The notes: generated from the letters alone by a model not told the origin. 64,000 nucleotides of DNA from CBDFLS01 sp965249185 (GCA_965249185.1 CBDFLS010000002.1:310001-374000), one strand, 5' to 3'. Counted from the stretch's first letter, positions 15,900-25,099 are shown. Program-made: numbers and translations.

Positions 15900-17912
15900 T
15901 CACGGAAAGCGGCCTCCTGTCGAGGGAATGGGGCGGCGGTAGAATCCATGCGTCGCCCAGGATGCCACGCTTGGAAAGGATCTCTGTGTTCGAGGTGATG
16001 ATGGGCCCCCATTCACTGTGTCGGCAACGTCGAGGAAGGCGTTCTCGCTGCCGGGAGACTCGAAGATGAAGAGCACCCGGGGCAGGCGTCCCTCGTGATC
16101 TCGCTCAGCCCATCCGCTGTCGAAGTACCGCTGGTAGGACTTCAGACGGGAGCGGGCACGCTTCGGGGTCGTGGCTCTCCGTTCGAACTCCAGCAGGTAC
16201 GGACGCCACCGGCCTTTGTATTCCAGGGTGAAGGAGGCGTCGGGATGGATGACGTAGGTGGTCCAGTCGTAGCGGTAGCCGATGCTGGAGCGGGACGTGG
16301 GCAGCAGGTCGAACAGGTCGTGGTCCGGGGATCGAGCGACCTCGGTGGACAGGGCGGCTGCGAAGTCGATCACGCCGGCGTGGTGACGCATCTGAGAGGC
16401 GAGGGCGCGCACCGCGGTCCCTGCGTAGATGTCGGCGTTCAGGTAGAGAGGCTCGGCGCTCCACCGGTCGAGGGTCAGCCCCACGGCGGCGCGGTCCCTG
16501 CGGGCCAGGTACGTCAGCCCCTCGTCGGTGAGCATGTGCAGAGGCTCGTCCGCTCGCATTAGGTCGTGCTGGGAAAGGGAGCGGAGCACCTGATTGACGC
16601 GGCGCAGAGTGACGCCGCCCATCAGTCCCGCCAGCTGCTCACGGGTGCACAGGGGCCAGGCTGCCAGCAGGTCGAGGGCGTCCTTCTCGGCCCGGGTCAG
16701 CTGCGCCGGGAGGGCCGGTGTGAGCTGCTGCGACGGCTCCGGCATGGCGGCCTGCACGCCGGAGGGATAGAGGTCGCTGGGATTTGGCTTCGGGCTTTTG
16801 CCCAGGAAGGAGTAGGAGGAGTCCAGCAGGCGCTCCGCCAAGGCCAGGATACCCGCCAGGGATGTGTCGGCGTCGATGCGCACGGCCTCGCCCAGGCCGC
16901 TCCCGCACTGCTGCCAGACGACTCCCGTGTGGTCTCCGGCCAGAAGCCCCCCCTCCGTCGCAACGAAGGTCCGGGAGTGCTCCGACGGGTCGCCCAGGGA
17001 GCGGATGGCCCTGCGGGTGGCCTGGTCTGCATGGGTCAGCACCAGGGCGACGAAGGGGCTGTCGCTGCTGTCCAGCCTCTCGATGCTCCTGAGGCGGTAG
17101 CGGAGTCTGGACGTGGGCAGCGCCGGTCCCTGGCGAATCAGGCCGATGGAGCGGCCCCCGGACAGGGTGAGCAGCATATCGTAGGGGCCGTGGCGGTAGT
17201 GGTCCACTCGCACCGGGTCGTCTTGCGGGTCGGCGTCGGCGACCATGGCGGCGACGCGGTAGAGCACGGCCACGGCGTCCAGTCGCTCGGCCAGCAGCCG
17301 GAACCACTGCTTCGACACTGGGTAGGCCCGCAGCATGTGCTCACGGCCCTTGGTTGCCATGCCTCCGGCGGTGACGCCCTTCTCCGTCGGGAAGTACCGG
17401 CGCTGAGGGCGAGTCCCCAACGCGCTCAGGTGGTGTGGCACGGAGTCCACGAGGCCCCGCTCAATCAGCATCTTCAAGCGCTCGCGGAGCGTGGAGGCCG
17501 GAACGCATCCCAAGCGCGACAGCTCGTCCACCGTGGTGAACGGCGCTGCGCAGAGTAGCAGGAGCGCCTCCTCAAGACCCTGGCGCAAGGAACGACCCTG
17601 GCGCAAGGAACGCAGGGCAGAGTCCGGCCGCAGGCCCTCCAGGTAGATGATGATCTCGTATGTGGCCGCTTCAATCGCTCGGACGCTGTTGCCGACCTTG
17701 TTCACGACGGCGGAGGGCACGGCGCGCCCCATCTCGCCTCTTTCAAGGAAGCGCCACAGGGTGTGGCGGGACACGCCGAGATGCTCGGCTGCCTTGCGCC
17801 GTCCGTGCAGCGAGGCGTAAGCGCGCACGTAGTTCCGGACCGCTCTCGTGAGGCGCGGTCCGGCCTGTGTCGTGCCGTTCGACGTTTGCGTTCGTGGCTC
17901 CGCGGCGATCAA
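15900..17912 (-). CDS. Replication-relaxation-like protein, module 2, C-terminal frameshift
   Basis: This is a paralogue of the 3759-5771 gene, colinear from the TTG start (after AGGAGCAG) to about residue 630. It has the same N-terminal helix-turn-helix (GRRKAAEHLGVSRHTLWRF), winged helices and C-terminal YLLEFERRATTPKRARSRLKSYQ. A short in-frame duplication adds LRQGRS near residue 105. Around 16,003-16,013 the G/C run is one base shorter than in the other copy. From there the tail is read in the wrong frame; the expected GILGD-type ending continues in another frame to a stop at 15,880. The frameshift affects only the last ~40 residues, so the protein may still work. Function is inferred as for the paralogue. 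Confidence 0.65.
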   Translation of the reverse strand: MIAAEPRTQTSNGTTQAGPRLTRAVRNYVRAYASLHGRRKAAEHLGVSRHTLWRFLERGEMGRAVPSAVVNKVGNSVRAIEAATYEIIIYLEGLRPDSALRSLRQGRSLRQGLEEALLLLCAAPFTTVDELSRLGCVPASTLRERLKMLIERGLVDSVPHHLSALGTRPQRRYFPTEKGVTAGGMATKGREHMLRAYPVSKQWFRLLAERLDAVAVLYRVAAMVADADPQDDPVRVDHYRHGPYDMLLTLSGGRSIGLIRQGPALPTSRLRYRLRSIERLDSSDSPFVALVLTHADQATRRAIRSLGDPSEHSRTFVATEGGLLAGDHTGVVWQQCGSGLGEAVRIDADTSLAGILALAERLLDSSYSFLGKSPKPNPSDLYPSGVQAAMPEPSQQLTPALPAQLTRAEKDALDLLAAWPLCTREQLAGLMGGVTLRRVNQVLRSLSQHDLMRADEPLHMLTDEGLTYLARRDRAAVGLTLDRWSAEPLYLNADIYAGTAVRALASQMRHHAGVIDFAAALSTEVARSPDHDLFDLLPTSRSSIGYRYDWTTYVIHPDASFTLEYKGRWRPYLLEFERRATTPKRARSRLKSYQRYFDSGWAERDHEGRLPRVLFIFESPGSENAFLDVADTVNGGPSSPRTQRSFPSVASWATHGFYRRPIPSTGGRFP

Positions 17913-18188
17913 TCAACTGCTCCTGCCAGCAATGGCCCAACTTCTCATTGTGAATGGAAAATTCATCCAAGGTAAGGCCTTGCAAGCCCTTGTATACGAA
18001 GTGATTTTGTGGTTGAGGGGGGAAGGGGTTGTTGGAGTTGCCTAAGCTAGAACTCGACAGCGGAGGCCTGTCAGCTCGAGGCGACGCGGGTTCTACTCGG
18101 CGGACAGATGCGGAGCCATGCCTAATGCAGACAAGGGCAGCACGGCAACATGAGCGTCGCTACGCTCCGGCGTGGATACAAGTAGCTA

Positions 18189-18830
18189 CTAACTACGCTG
18201 GCGCGCAAGTGCGCTCTTCAATGCCTCCACATCATCAAGATGGCATCTCTTGAATTTGCGACCGCTGCCACACGGACAGAGTTCATTCCTGCCTAGACCT
18301 CTACTAACCATCTCCAATACCTCGTTCATGCATTGCCGGATCCCGTCATCACCATGAACGTACTCGCCCCAAAGGTCTTTTTTGGCAGCAAGTGGTCCGT
18401 TCTTGTCCACGTAGGACAAACGGTACAAGAATGGGATTACGAGTTCGTCTATGAACCGCTCAATTGTTAGGAACCGTTCGGGAGAGAATCTGATTCCCAG
18501 ACAACATGACCCATCTGGATAGAAATGCAGGTCAATGGCATCAACGTTGTGCTTTGTCGAGATGGCCTGGTGGCGGCCGCCGGCCTCGTAAACCCTTGGC
18601 CAACCGTTTCTGTCAATCGAGTGCAAATCAATACGCAGGGAGTATGAGTCGCAAAGGAATGAGGCCAATCGTTGATGTGCGTCATCGTTCCCGATCCGCA
18701 CCCGGTCTATTCCACTGTCGTACACTGCGCAGAACGCGATCTCGCCAGCTATCTCGTTGGTATTCGCATCGTAGAGCAGACCGGGAAAGCACCGGGTGAG
18801 CCACTCCAGGTCGGAAGTACTTGGTCTCAT
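18189..18830 (-). CDS. E2-like ubiquitin-conjugating fold with C-terminal SEC-C zinc motif (CBASS)
   Basis: This 213-residue protein probably attaches or primes the neighbouring CD-NTase. The order GWPRVYEAGGRH, KHN and FYPDGSCCLG (about residues 76-112) follows the pattern of E2-like proteins in short type II CBASS, with Cys109 or Cys110 as candidate catalytic residue. The C-terminus has a SEC-C zinc motif, GRNELCPCGSGRKFKRCH (about 181-198). Its ATG overlaps the stop of the CD-NTase gene, so the two are translated together. I see no E1 or JAB-type partner in the locus. The E2 assignment rests on motif order and context; the SEC-C assignment is firm. The SEC-C appendage is unusual to me and could recruit a partner protein or the ribosome. 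Confidence 0.65.
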   Translation of the reverse strand: MRPSTSDLEWLTRCFPGLLYDANTNEIAGEIAFCAVYDSGIDRVRIGNDDAHQRLASFLCDSYSLRIDLHSIDRNGWPRVYEAGGRHQAISTKHNVDAIDLHFYPDGSCCLGIRFSPERFLTIERFIDELVIPFLYRLSYVDKNGPLAAKKDLWGEYVHGDDGIRQCMNEVLEMVSRGLGRNELCPCGSGRKFKRCHLDDVEALKSALARQRS

Positions 18831-19867
18831 CTGGCGTAAGGCTTCCTTGGAGTAACTACCCTCGGAATACCTACAGCTGGGGCCGCAATGCCGCTAGGAT
18901 TATTTCTAGGGCTACTCGGCGGATTGCCGCGTCCGCCCTCACCATTCCCTCCCCGACCTCCACTGCCACCAGAGCCCTTGCCGAAGTTCTCCCCGAACAG
19001 CTCTTGCCAAATCTTGATGGCTTCCCCGCTTGATGACTCCCCCTTGGCTCTCTTGGCGGTTCGGGCATGGGAGTTGACTCTGGTCCTGAAGTTGGTGTAC
19101 CTAGCTTGGTCCCAGTGCCGGTTGAACGTCTCCGTTGGCAGCACCGGATTCCTGATCTCCGGCATATTGGGGTGCTGCTGAAGGTAGGCGTCCATTCTCG
19201 TCAGAACAGTCACCAAAGTGTCGGAGACCGTACTGACGGTCTCGGTACCTGCATCGGAGGGTTTGATGGTGTTCCCAGCTAGGGTGGTCAGCAAGATCGA
19301 CTTGGCGCTGTAGTTGTTCTTATGGTCTCGCAGGTACTTGAGCAATCTGACGACTCGCTTTAGATTACCGCCGGTTATCCGATTCTTTTCATTGAACCAG
19401 TCGCGGTATCCATTTCCGTCAGTCTCTTCGAATCTGCTCTCAATTCGATTGCAGACGTAGTGCCTGTTGCCGGAGGTTACGCGCGGTACAGTGTCGAGGT
19501 GAAAGTCGCCAGCATAGTTGATCCTCACGCATCGGGTCTTGAGACCGAGCTTGTCAGCATAGTTCTGATTCTGCTTAAGGGTCTTGTGAATCTCGTTGAT
19601 GTAATCTTTGGCCTGCCACTTTGGATTGGGGTTCATTACTATCTGGATGTCGGCATCATACTCGTCATTTTCGTCTACAGGCTTGATGAGGGTCCCTAGT
19701 GCGTATGAACCTTGCCGCTCCATCTTCTGGTAGCCGGTGAGACGGTCTTTGAGATAGCTGTTCACAGCCCGCACACTCGTCTCCAACCGGTCGAGACGAC
19801 TCTGGTTGAGGTTGACTTCATCTCTGAGGAAGTCCTGGAATTCCTGGTTGCTCCTAGTCATCTTCAT
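18827..19867 (-). CDS. CD-NTase (cyclic oligonucleotide synthase) of a CBASS system
   Basis: This is a 346-residue nucleotidyltransferase of the cGAS/DncV-like family. It would make a cyclic nucleotide signal on phage infection to activate the CapV phospholipase. The active-site motif QGSYALGTLIKP (Gly53-Ser54) is followed by EYDADIQIV (Asp71, Asp73) and FHLDTVP (Asp125) as the third acidic residue. The C-terminus is a flexible Gly-rich linker (GKGSGGSGGRGG) and a tail ending KPYAR, as expected for a CD-NTase whose C-terminal tail is the site of E2-mediated conjugation. The terminal residue is not the usual small residue, so this needs checking. It lies between capV and the E2-like gene. The product nucleotide cannot be read from sequence. 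Confidence 0.88.
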   Translation of the reverse strand: MKMTRSNQEFQDFLRDEVNLNQSRLDRLETSVRAVNSYLKDRLTGYQKMERQGSYALGTLIKPVDENDEYDADIQIVMNPNPKWQAKDYINEIHKTLKQNQNYADKLGLKTRCVRINYAGDFHLDTVPRVTSGNRHYVCNRIESRFEETDGNGYRDWFNEKNRITGGNLKRVVRLLKYLRDHKNNYSAKSILLTTLAGNTIKPSDAGTETVSTVSDTLVTVLTRMDAYLQQHPNMPEIRNPVLPTETFNRHWDQARYTNFRTRVNSHARTAKRAKGESSSGEAIKIWQELFGENFGKGSGGSGGRGGNGEGGRGNPPSSPRNNPSGIAAPAVGIPRVVTPRKPYAR

Positions 19868-19943
19868 CTCCCTCTAAGGTTTTGTTAGCTTCGCAAGTGC
19901 TAGCTGGCCTGTCACGACACATGTAGCCTCTGCAGGTGTCGCC

Positions 19944-20912
19944 TCACTTTGCTTTCTTAAAGTTCTCCATAATCGCCTCACTCCGGAAGGCGAAATCGCT
20001 GGTTGCCAAAGCCTTCAAATTATCCAAGTGCTCTACGTCGTCCAATTCCCAAGCCTCGATCGCGGGGTCAAGCCGGAGGTACCTGTCCTCAAGCAATAGC
20101 CTGGCCATGTTCGCAGAGGCGTTTGATTGCAGCCTGAGAACGTAGGAGACCAACTTTTGGCGGCCCCAGCCGGTGATGAGACCCCACAGCCTCTTCTTGG
20201 AATAGAGATTGACGGAATGTCCGGTACCGATTGATAGGACGTGTACCTGTTCAACCGACCGCTTAAACTTAGAAACTGCCTCCGTCAAAGCGATGAGCGA
20301 CGGATTGTTGGCCCACAGTCCCCCGTCCGCTAAGACGGAATCGTCGACCGATACGGGGTCAAAATACGTGGGAGCAGCGCACGACGCTAGGATAGCGTCA
20401 CTCAGAAAGACATCTGCGTCTCTGACGTAGGGTTCTCCGAGGTCCTTCAGGTATCGAGACTTAAATACATGTACACCGCCGGTCGATATGTTGGAACCCA
20501 GAATCATAAGGGGCGTCGAGACCTTTCCCAGGGTCAGGTCAGACACGCAACCCCGAACCACCTGCTCAAGAGACCGCCTCGAGTACTTGCTTCGGATGTG
20601 GAACGAGCCTGGCCATCTCTTCCGAAAGATGCGCGAAGACTCCTCCATGAAAAGCTCGACTACCTTGGTCATTGGAATGCCCACAGCAGCGGCCCCTGCG
20701 ATGATTGAGCCTGTGCTGGTGCCGGCAATAAGATCGAAACACTCCCTGACTGGTGTACTGAGCTCACGCTCAATGCTAGCCAGAATCTGAGCCGAGTAGA
20801 TTCCCCTTGTGCCACCACCATCAAGGGCGAGAATGTGGAACGCCCCGTCGCATTCGAGGGCCCTCTGGTTATCCGTTTCTGAGTTGACTCTATTTGGCGT
20901 GTCCATTATCAT
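19944..20912 (-). CDS. capV: Patatin-like phospholipase, CBASS effector
   Basis: This is a CapV-type phospholipase of about 322 residues that would degrade membrane phospholipids when it binds the cyclic nucleotide signal. The patatin oxyanion motif GGGTRG, the nucleophile motif GTSTG and the Asp of ADGGLWANNP are all present and spaced as in the family. It is the first gene of the CBASS operon. A TATAAAAT box lies only ~17 bases upstream of the start, so the message may be nearly leaderless; ATG at 20,912 or 20,906 are both possible. It is transcribed divergently from the CapH-like regulator. Confidence 0.9.
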   Translation of the reverse strand: MIMDTPNRVNSETDNQRALECDGAFHILALDGGGTRGIYSAQILASIERELSTPVRECFDLIAGTSTGSIIAGAAAVGIPMTKVVELFMEESSRIFRKRWPGSFHIRSKYSRRSLEQVVRGCVSDLTLGKVSTPLMILGSNISTGGVHVFKSRYLKDLGEPYVRDADVFLSDAILASCAAPTYFDPVSVDDSVLADGGLWANNPSLIALTEAVSKFKRSVEQVHVLSIGTGHSVNLYSKKRLWGLITGWGRQKLVSYVLRLQSNASANMARLLLEDRYLRLDPAIEAWELDDVEHLDNLKALATSDFAFRSEAIMENFKKAK

Positions 20913-20942
20913 CACATGTGGAACATTATTTTATAAAGGATA

Positions 20943-20960
20943 CAGCCAGTATACCGGCTG
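20943..20960. promoter_or_regulatory. Palindromic operator between capV and the regulator
   Basis: CAGCCAGTATACCGGCTG is an 18-bp palindrome with 8 of 9 base pairs matching. It lies between the two divergent starts, next to a plausible promoter for the regulator (TTAGAC, then TATAAG at about 20,987). The divergently encoded XRE-type protein is the likely ligand. Confidence 0.6.
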
Positions 20961-21008
20961 CGCGTTAGACAGTCAATAACATGTACTATAAGTGCAATAG
21001 GAGGGACT

Positions 21009-21374
21009 ATGCGTAAGGTCACTCTACAAAACCTTGGAACCATCGTCCGCGAGAAGAGGGGTGACAGAGGCCTTCGGGCGGTTGCGGCCGACATTGGCAC
21101 GAGTGCCCCGACACTCTCCAGGATCGAATCCGGAAAGATGCCGGACCTTCAAACTTTCGGAAAGCTGTGCCGCTGGCTTGAAGTCGATCCGGCACTCCTA
21201 TTGGGAGTCTCCCACCAGTCCCCAGAGACCGAGCAACCCAGCATGGCCACTGCTCATTTGAAAGCGAACCGAGAGATCGCTCCTGAAACGGCACACGCGT
21301 TAGCCAACGCCATCATCCAAGCCCAGATGATGCTCGCCGACCCTCCGGGAGGTACTGATGGAGAGGGGCTTTAA
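21009..21374 (+). CDS. XRE-family helix-turn-helix repressor, CapH-like
   Basis: This 121-residue DNA-binding protein has an N-terminal XRE domain: LGTIVREKRGDRGLRAVAADI, then TSAPTLSRIESGKMPDLQTFGKLCRWL. It starts after AGGAGGG. Its 3' end overlaps the start of the metallopeptidase gene by 17 bases. In known CBASS loci, a CapH repressor is cleaved by its CapP peptidase on sensing single-stranded DNA, and the gene arrangement here fits. The protein is therefore a likely repressor of the divergent capV operon; this role is inferred from context. Confidence 0.8.
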   Translation: MRKVTLQNLGTIVREKRGDRGLRAVAADIGTSAPTLSRIESGKMPDLQTFGKLCRWLEVDPALLLGVSHQSPETEQPSMATAHLKANREIAPETAHALANAIIQAQMMLADPPGGTDGEGL

Positions 21375-21930
21375 GTCTCGCTGTGAGGAGATGACCCGCT
21401 CTTTGCGTGTCGAGCTAGGACTCGCTCCTACTGCTGCCCTTTCGCCAGGTCGACTGGCTTCCTATCTAGATGTTGCCGTATGGCGGGTCACCGACCTGGG
21501 CCTCTCCGAAGATGATGTCCTCCAGTTAGTCGCCGTAGATCGGGATTCGTGGTCCGCAATCACTGTTTCCGCGTGGGGCCGCGACGCCATTGTTGTGAAC
21601 CCTAACCATAGCAAAGGTCGCTACTCAAGCGATCTCATGCACGAACTGGCACACCTGCTTCTGGGACATCAACCCAGCACCGTGTTCTTCGCAGGGGACG
21701 AAGATCTGGCCCTTAGAGGGTATAACGCCTCTGCCGAGGAGGAGGCGAATTGGCTTGCAGCAGCGTTGCTTCTGCCCAGAGAAGCACTAGTACACTTGCG
21801 GAGTCGACGAGTTTCCGATCAAGAGGCCTGCGAGTCATATGCGGTAAGTAGCCAGATGTTGGCCTTCCGGATGCGGGTTACAGGAGTGGAACGGCAATTC
21901 TCTCGTAGGAAGACCTTGGCAACTCAGTAG
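21358..21930 (+). CDS. ImmA/IrrE-family zinc metallopeptidase, CapP-like
   Basis: This is a 190-residue peptidase with the zinc motif HELAHLLLGH (about residues 96-105) and a downstream EEEANWLAAALLLP, the usual third ligand region of ImmA/IrrE proteins. It would cleave the adjacent repressor and release the CBASS operon. Its start overlaps the repressor gene, so the two are co-translated. Domain identity is clear; the CBASS role is inferred from the neighbourhood. Confidence 0.82.
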   Translation: MERGFKSRCEEMTRSLRVELGLAPTAALSPGRLASYLDVAVWRVTDLGLSEDDVLQLVAVDRDSWSAITVSAWGRDAIVVNPNHSKGRYSSDLMHELAHLLLGHQPSTVFFAGDEDLALRGYNASAEEEANWLAAALLLPREALVHLRSRRVSDQEACESYAVSSQMLAFRMRVTGVERQFSRRKTLATQ

Positions 21931-22077
21931 TTATTCCTTAGTCGCCTGTTCTGCCTATGCCCCCGATGATCGTTATCCCTGCCCGTTGTATCCCATAGGA
22001 CAGTCCCCCAGCGCCACAGAACAGTCGAAGGCGACGGGACGCAAGGTGATTGTTGCAGGAGATATGGCTTTCATCTG

Positions 22078-25000
22078 TCAGCCCACCTCGCTTCCAGTCC
22101 CACTAGCGGCCGCTCCAACGTAGGTGGCGGCGAAGACCATTTCGGAGAGCCACCGGCGGAATGATTCGTTGTCGCTGAACTGTTTGAACAGCTCGGTGTG
22201 GTCTGCCAGAAGCTCGGTCATGGCCCGTTCTAAGGCCTTGTCGTGCTCAATCCGGGCGTTCTGTTGGTCGGAGTTTGCCATGGCGTTCTGGTACGCCCTG
22301 TCACCGGCAACCTTCGCGGGCAGCTCTTCGGCAATCACCTTCTCGATCTTGTCCGCGTCCTTCCACTCGATGTTGCCGAATCGGTCGTTGAAGTCTTTGA
22401 TGATATTCGACAGCCGTTCCAACTCCGGCTCGGCCTTTTGCCCTCCGCCCGTGGTTGGGACCGGCTCTATCTCTGCATCCTCGTCGGGTAGCTGGATTGC
22501 CTGGGCTGCCTGCTTCTCCACCCGGTAGCTATCCATGTCGATGGTATCGAGAATCCCCTTCGACAGATCCTCTTCAACGGGAGCGGGCAGCTTCGGCACG
22601 AGGAAGTTTAGGAATATCGACAGCTTTTCCCACTGGGCGTTGGTGTAGGGAAGTATCGAGGCCAGGAAGCCATAGGTGCGAAGGAACCCCTTCGCCGTGC
22701 CTTTGAAGTCCACCTGGCCGTCCTCGTCAAGCTGTTCCCGGTAGACGGTAACGCAGGAGTCGAGGACCGGGTCGAGCTGGTCACGGTCCGCACCGGAGAG
22801 ATAGAGCTCCACCAACTGGTCGATTTGGGCCTGCTCGTACACCTGATAGCCGTCGAGCGTTGCCTTGAGGTCATGCAGCTTGTCGGGATCGGTCTCGTCG
22901 GCAAGGACCGTAGTGCGGTAGTAGTCGGCGAAGGAGTCCTGGATAGTGTCCACGTCATTGGCAAAGTCGAGCACAAATGCATCATGCTTCTTGGGGTGTG
23001 CCCGATTGAGGCGAGAGAGCGTCTGCACCGCCTTGACGCCGGACAGCATCTTGTCCACGTACATCGTGTGCAGCAGCGGCTCGTCGTAGCCGGTCTGAAA
23101 CTTGTCGGCGCAAACCAGGAAACGATACGGGTCCTTCTGAATCTCGTCGGCGATGAGGTTCGAGGAGAAACCGTTGAGGGAAGCCTCGGTTACCTTCGTC
23201 CCTGCGTATTCGTGCTCACCGGAAAAGGCGACGACCGCCTGGTATGGACTCTTGCGCTCTGCCAAGTAATCTCGGATAGCGTGGTAGTAGCGGATGGCGC
23301 GCTCAATACTCCCTGTCACCACCATGGCCCTGGCCTGGCCGCCGACCTTCTGAAGGCCGATGACCTGCTCGTGGAAGTGGTCCACCATGATCTCCGCCTT
23401 GAGGCGGATGGCATGATCGTTGTTCTCAACATAGCGCCTCAGCTTCTTCGCCGCACGCTTCGTATCGAACTCCGGGTCCGCCTCAACCGTCTTGACCAGC
23501 CGGTAGTAGCTTTCCACCGGTGTGTAGTGCTTCAGCACGTCTACTATGAACCCTTCCTCGGTTGCCTGCTTCATGGTGTAGGAGTGGTATGGGACGTGCC
23601 TGACCTTGTCTCCCTCCGGGATAGGCCGGCCGAAGATCTCCAGCGTCCGATTCTTTGGCGTGGCCGTGAATGCGAAGTAGCTGGCGTTGGGCAGCAGCTT
23701 CTTGCTCTCGATGATTCTGTTGATCTTGTCCTCGGCGGTCTCTTCTTCCTCTTCTGCACCGGCCTGTCCCAGGGCCATGGACACCGATGCGGAGGTGCGG
23801 CCTCCTTGGCTGGAGTGGGCCTCGTCGATGATGACTCCGAAGCTGTGATTACGGTGTTCGTCCCCGATGGCGTCCAGAATGAAGGGAAACTTCTGCACGG
23901 TAGTAATGACAACCTTCTTCCCATCCTGAAGGAAGGTGCGCAAGTCCTTGGAGTTCTGGGCATGGCCCACGACGGAGCCTACTTGGGCAAACCGGCGAAT
24001 AGTGTCCCTGATCTGCCTATCGAGAATCCTCCGGTCCGTCACAACTATGACGGAATCGAAGACGGCCTTGCCGTTGGACTCCAGCCCGATAAGCTGGTGG
24101 GCTAACCAGGCGATGGAGTTGGACTTGCCGCTTCCGGGTGAGTGTTGGATGAGATACCTCTTGCCAACACGGTCTGTAGGCACATCTGTTAGGAGCCGCC
24201 GCACCACGTCCAACTGGTGGTAGCGGGGCCATATCTGCTCCCGCTTCTTATGCCCGCTCTTGTCGTCCTTGGTTTCGGCAACTTGGGCGTAGTTCTCAAT
24301 GATGTCGGTGAGGCCTTCCCGGGTAAGGACCTGCTTCCACAGGTAATCGGTCTTGATCCCGTTGGGGTTCGGAGGATTGCCCGCACCGTCGTTCCATCCC
24401 TTGTCGAAAGGCAGGAACCAGGAGCTCTTCCCCTGTAGGTGAGTACAGAATTGCACCTCGTGATCGTCGACGGCGAAGTGGACAAGGCAGCGCCCCAGCT
24501 CGAAGAGCTTTTCGCGAGGGTTGCGGTCTTCTCTGTACTGCTTAACGGCGTCCGCTACTGTCTGCTTGGTCAGACTGTTCTTCAGCTCGAAGGTGGCCAC
24601 AGGCAGCCCGTTGATTAAGAGGCACAGGTCCAAGGCAAGCTGGGTGTTGTCCTGGCTGTATTGAAGTTGACGCGTTATGGAAAACCGGTTCTGCGCAAAC
24701 TGTGCCTTGGCCTTCTCGTTCCCCGGCGACGGTGTGCTGTACATGAGGTCAATCTGGTGCGGACCGTGTTTGATTCCCTTGCGTAACACGTCAATGGTCC
24801 CTCGCTTCCTGATCTCCCCTTGCAGCCGGGCCAGGAACTTGCGCCGCGTCGGGCTGTCTTGGCCCAAGTCCAGGGACTGGGCCTCCTCTGGCTGGGTCGT
24901 CTCCAGGAAAGAGGAAAGCTGAACGAGGTCGACGCAGTACTCCCGGTCGTAATCTTGTGGGTCTCCGCCGATCCAGCCTACGCCGTAATTGGCCGGACGT

Positions 25001-25098
25001 TCTGCCACAGCGCCTCCCTGGGCAGGTTCACACGCGTGGCCGGCCATGGCGATACAGATGAGCCGCTCAAGTCCCTTCTCAGTGGTGTCTGTGGTCAC
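22078..25098 (-). CDS. hsdR: Type I restriction enzyme, R subunit
   Basis: This 1006-residue translocase-nuclease of a type I restriction system cuts unmodified DNA. The N-terminal nuclease domain contains ATFELKNSLTKQTVADAVKQY, with the catalytic Glu-x-Lys. The SF2 helicase motor has the P-loop HSPGSGKSNSIAWLAHQL (about residue 319), the DEAH box IIDEAHSSQGG (about 424), FTATP, and TGYDEPLLHTMYVDK. A helical C-terminal domain contacts the methylase. The start is GTG at 25,098, two bases after the stop of the PIN-like gene upstream, so it is the last gene of the operon that begins at 31,688. Confidence 0.95.
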   Translation of the reverse strand: MTTDTTEKGLERLICIAMAGHACEPAQGGAVAERPANYGVGWIGGDPQDYDREYCVDLVQLSSFLETTQPEEAQSLDLGQDSPTRRKFLARLQGEIRKRGTIDVLRKGIKHGPHQIDLMYSTPSPGNEKAKAQFAQNRFSITRQLQYSQDNTQLALDLCLLINGLPVATFELKNSLTKQTVADAVKQYREDRNPREKLFELGRCLVHFAVDDHEVQFCTHLQGKSSWFLPFDKGWNDGAGNPPNPNGIKTDYLWKQVLTREGLTDIIENYAQVAETKDDKSGHKKREQIWPRYHQLDVVRRLLTDVPTDRVGKRYLIQHSPGSGKSNSIAWLAHQLIGLESNGKAVFDSVIVVTDRRILDRQIRDTIRRFAQVGSVVGHAQNSKDLRTFLQDGKKVVITTVQKFPFILDAIGDEHRNHSFGVIIDEAHSSQGGRTSASVSMALGQAGAEEEEETAEDKINRIIESKKLLPNASYFAFTATPKNRTLEIFGRPIPEGDKVRHVPYHSYTMKQATEEGFIVDVLKHYTPVESYYRLVKTVEADPEFDTKRAAKKLRRYVENNDHAIRLKAEIMVDHFHEQVIGLQKVGGQARAMVVTGSIERAIRYYHAIRDYLAERKSPYQAVVAFSGEHEYAGTKVTEASLNGFSSNLIADEIQKDPYRFLVCADKFQTGYDEPLLHTMYVDKMLSGVKAVQTLSRLNRAHPKKHDAFVLDFANDVDTIQDSFADYYRTTVLADETDPDKLHDLKATLDGYQVYEQAQIDQLVELYLSGADRDQLDPVLDSCVTVYREQLDEDGQVDFKGTAKGFLRTYGFLASILPYTNAQWEKLSIFLNFLVPKLPAPVEEDLSKGILDTIDMDSYRVEKQAAQAIQLPDEDAEIEPVPTTGGGQKAEPELERLSNIIKDFNDRFGNIEWKDADKIEKVIAEELPAKVAGDRAYQNAMANSDQQNARIEHDKALERAMTELLADHTELFKQFSDNESFRRWLSEMVFAATYVGAAASGTGSEVG

Positions 25099-25099
25099 G

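Noticed and set aside
22825..24105. A 426-codon plus-strand frame
   Set aside because: It is antisense to the helicase region of hsdR, which has clear motifs on the other strand.
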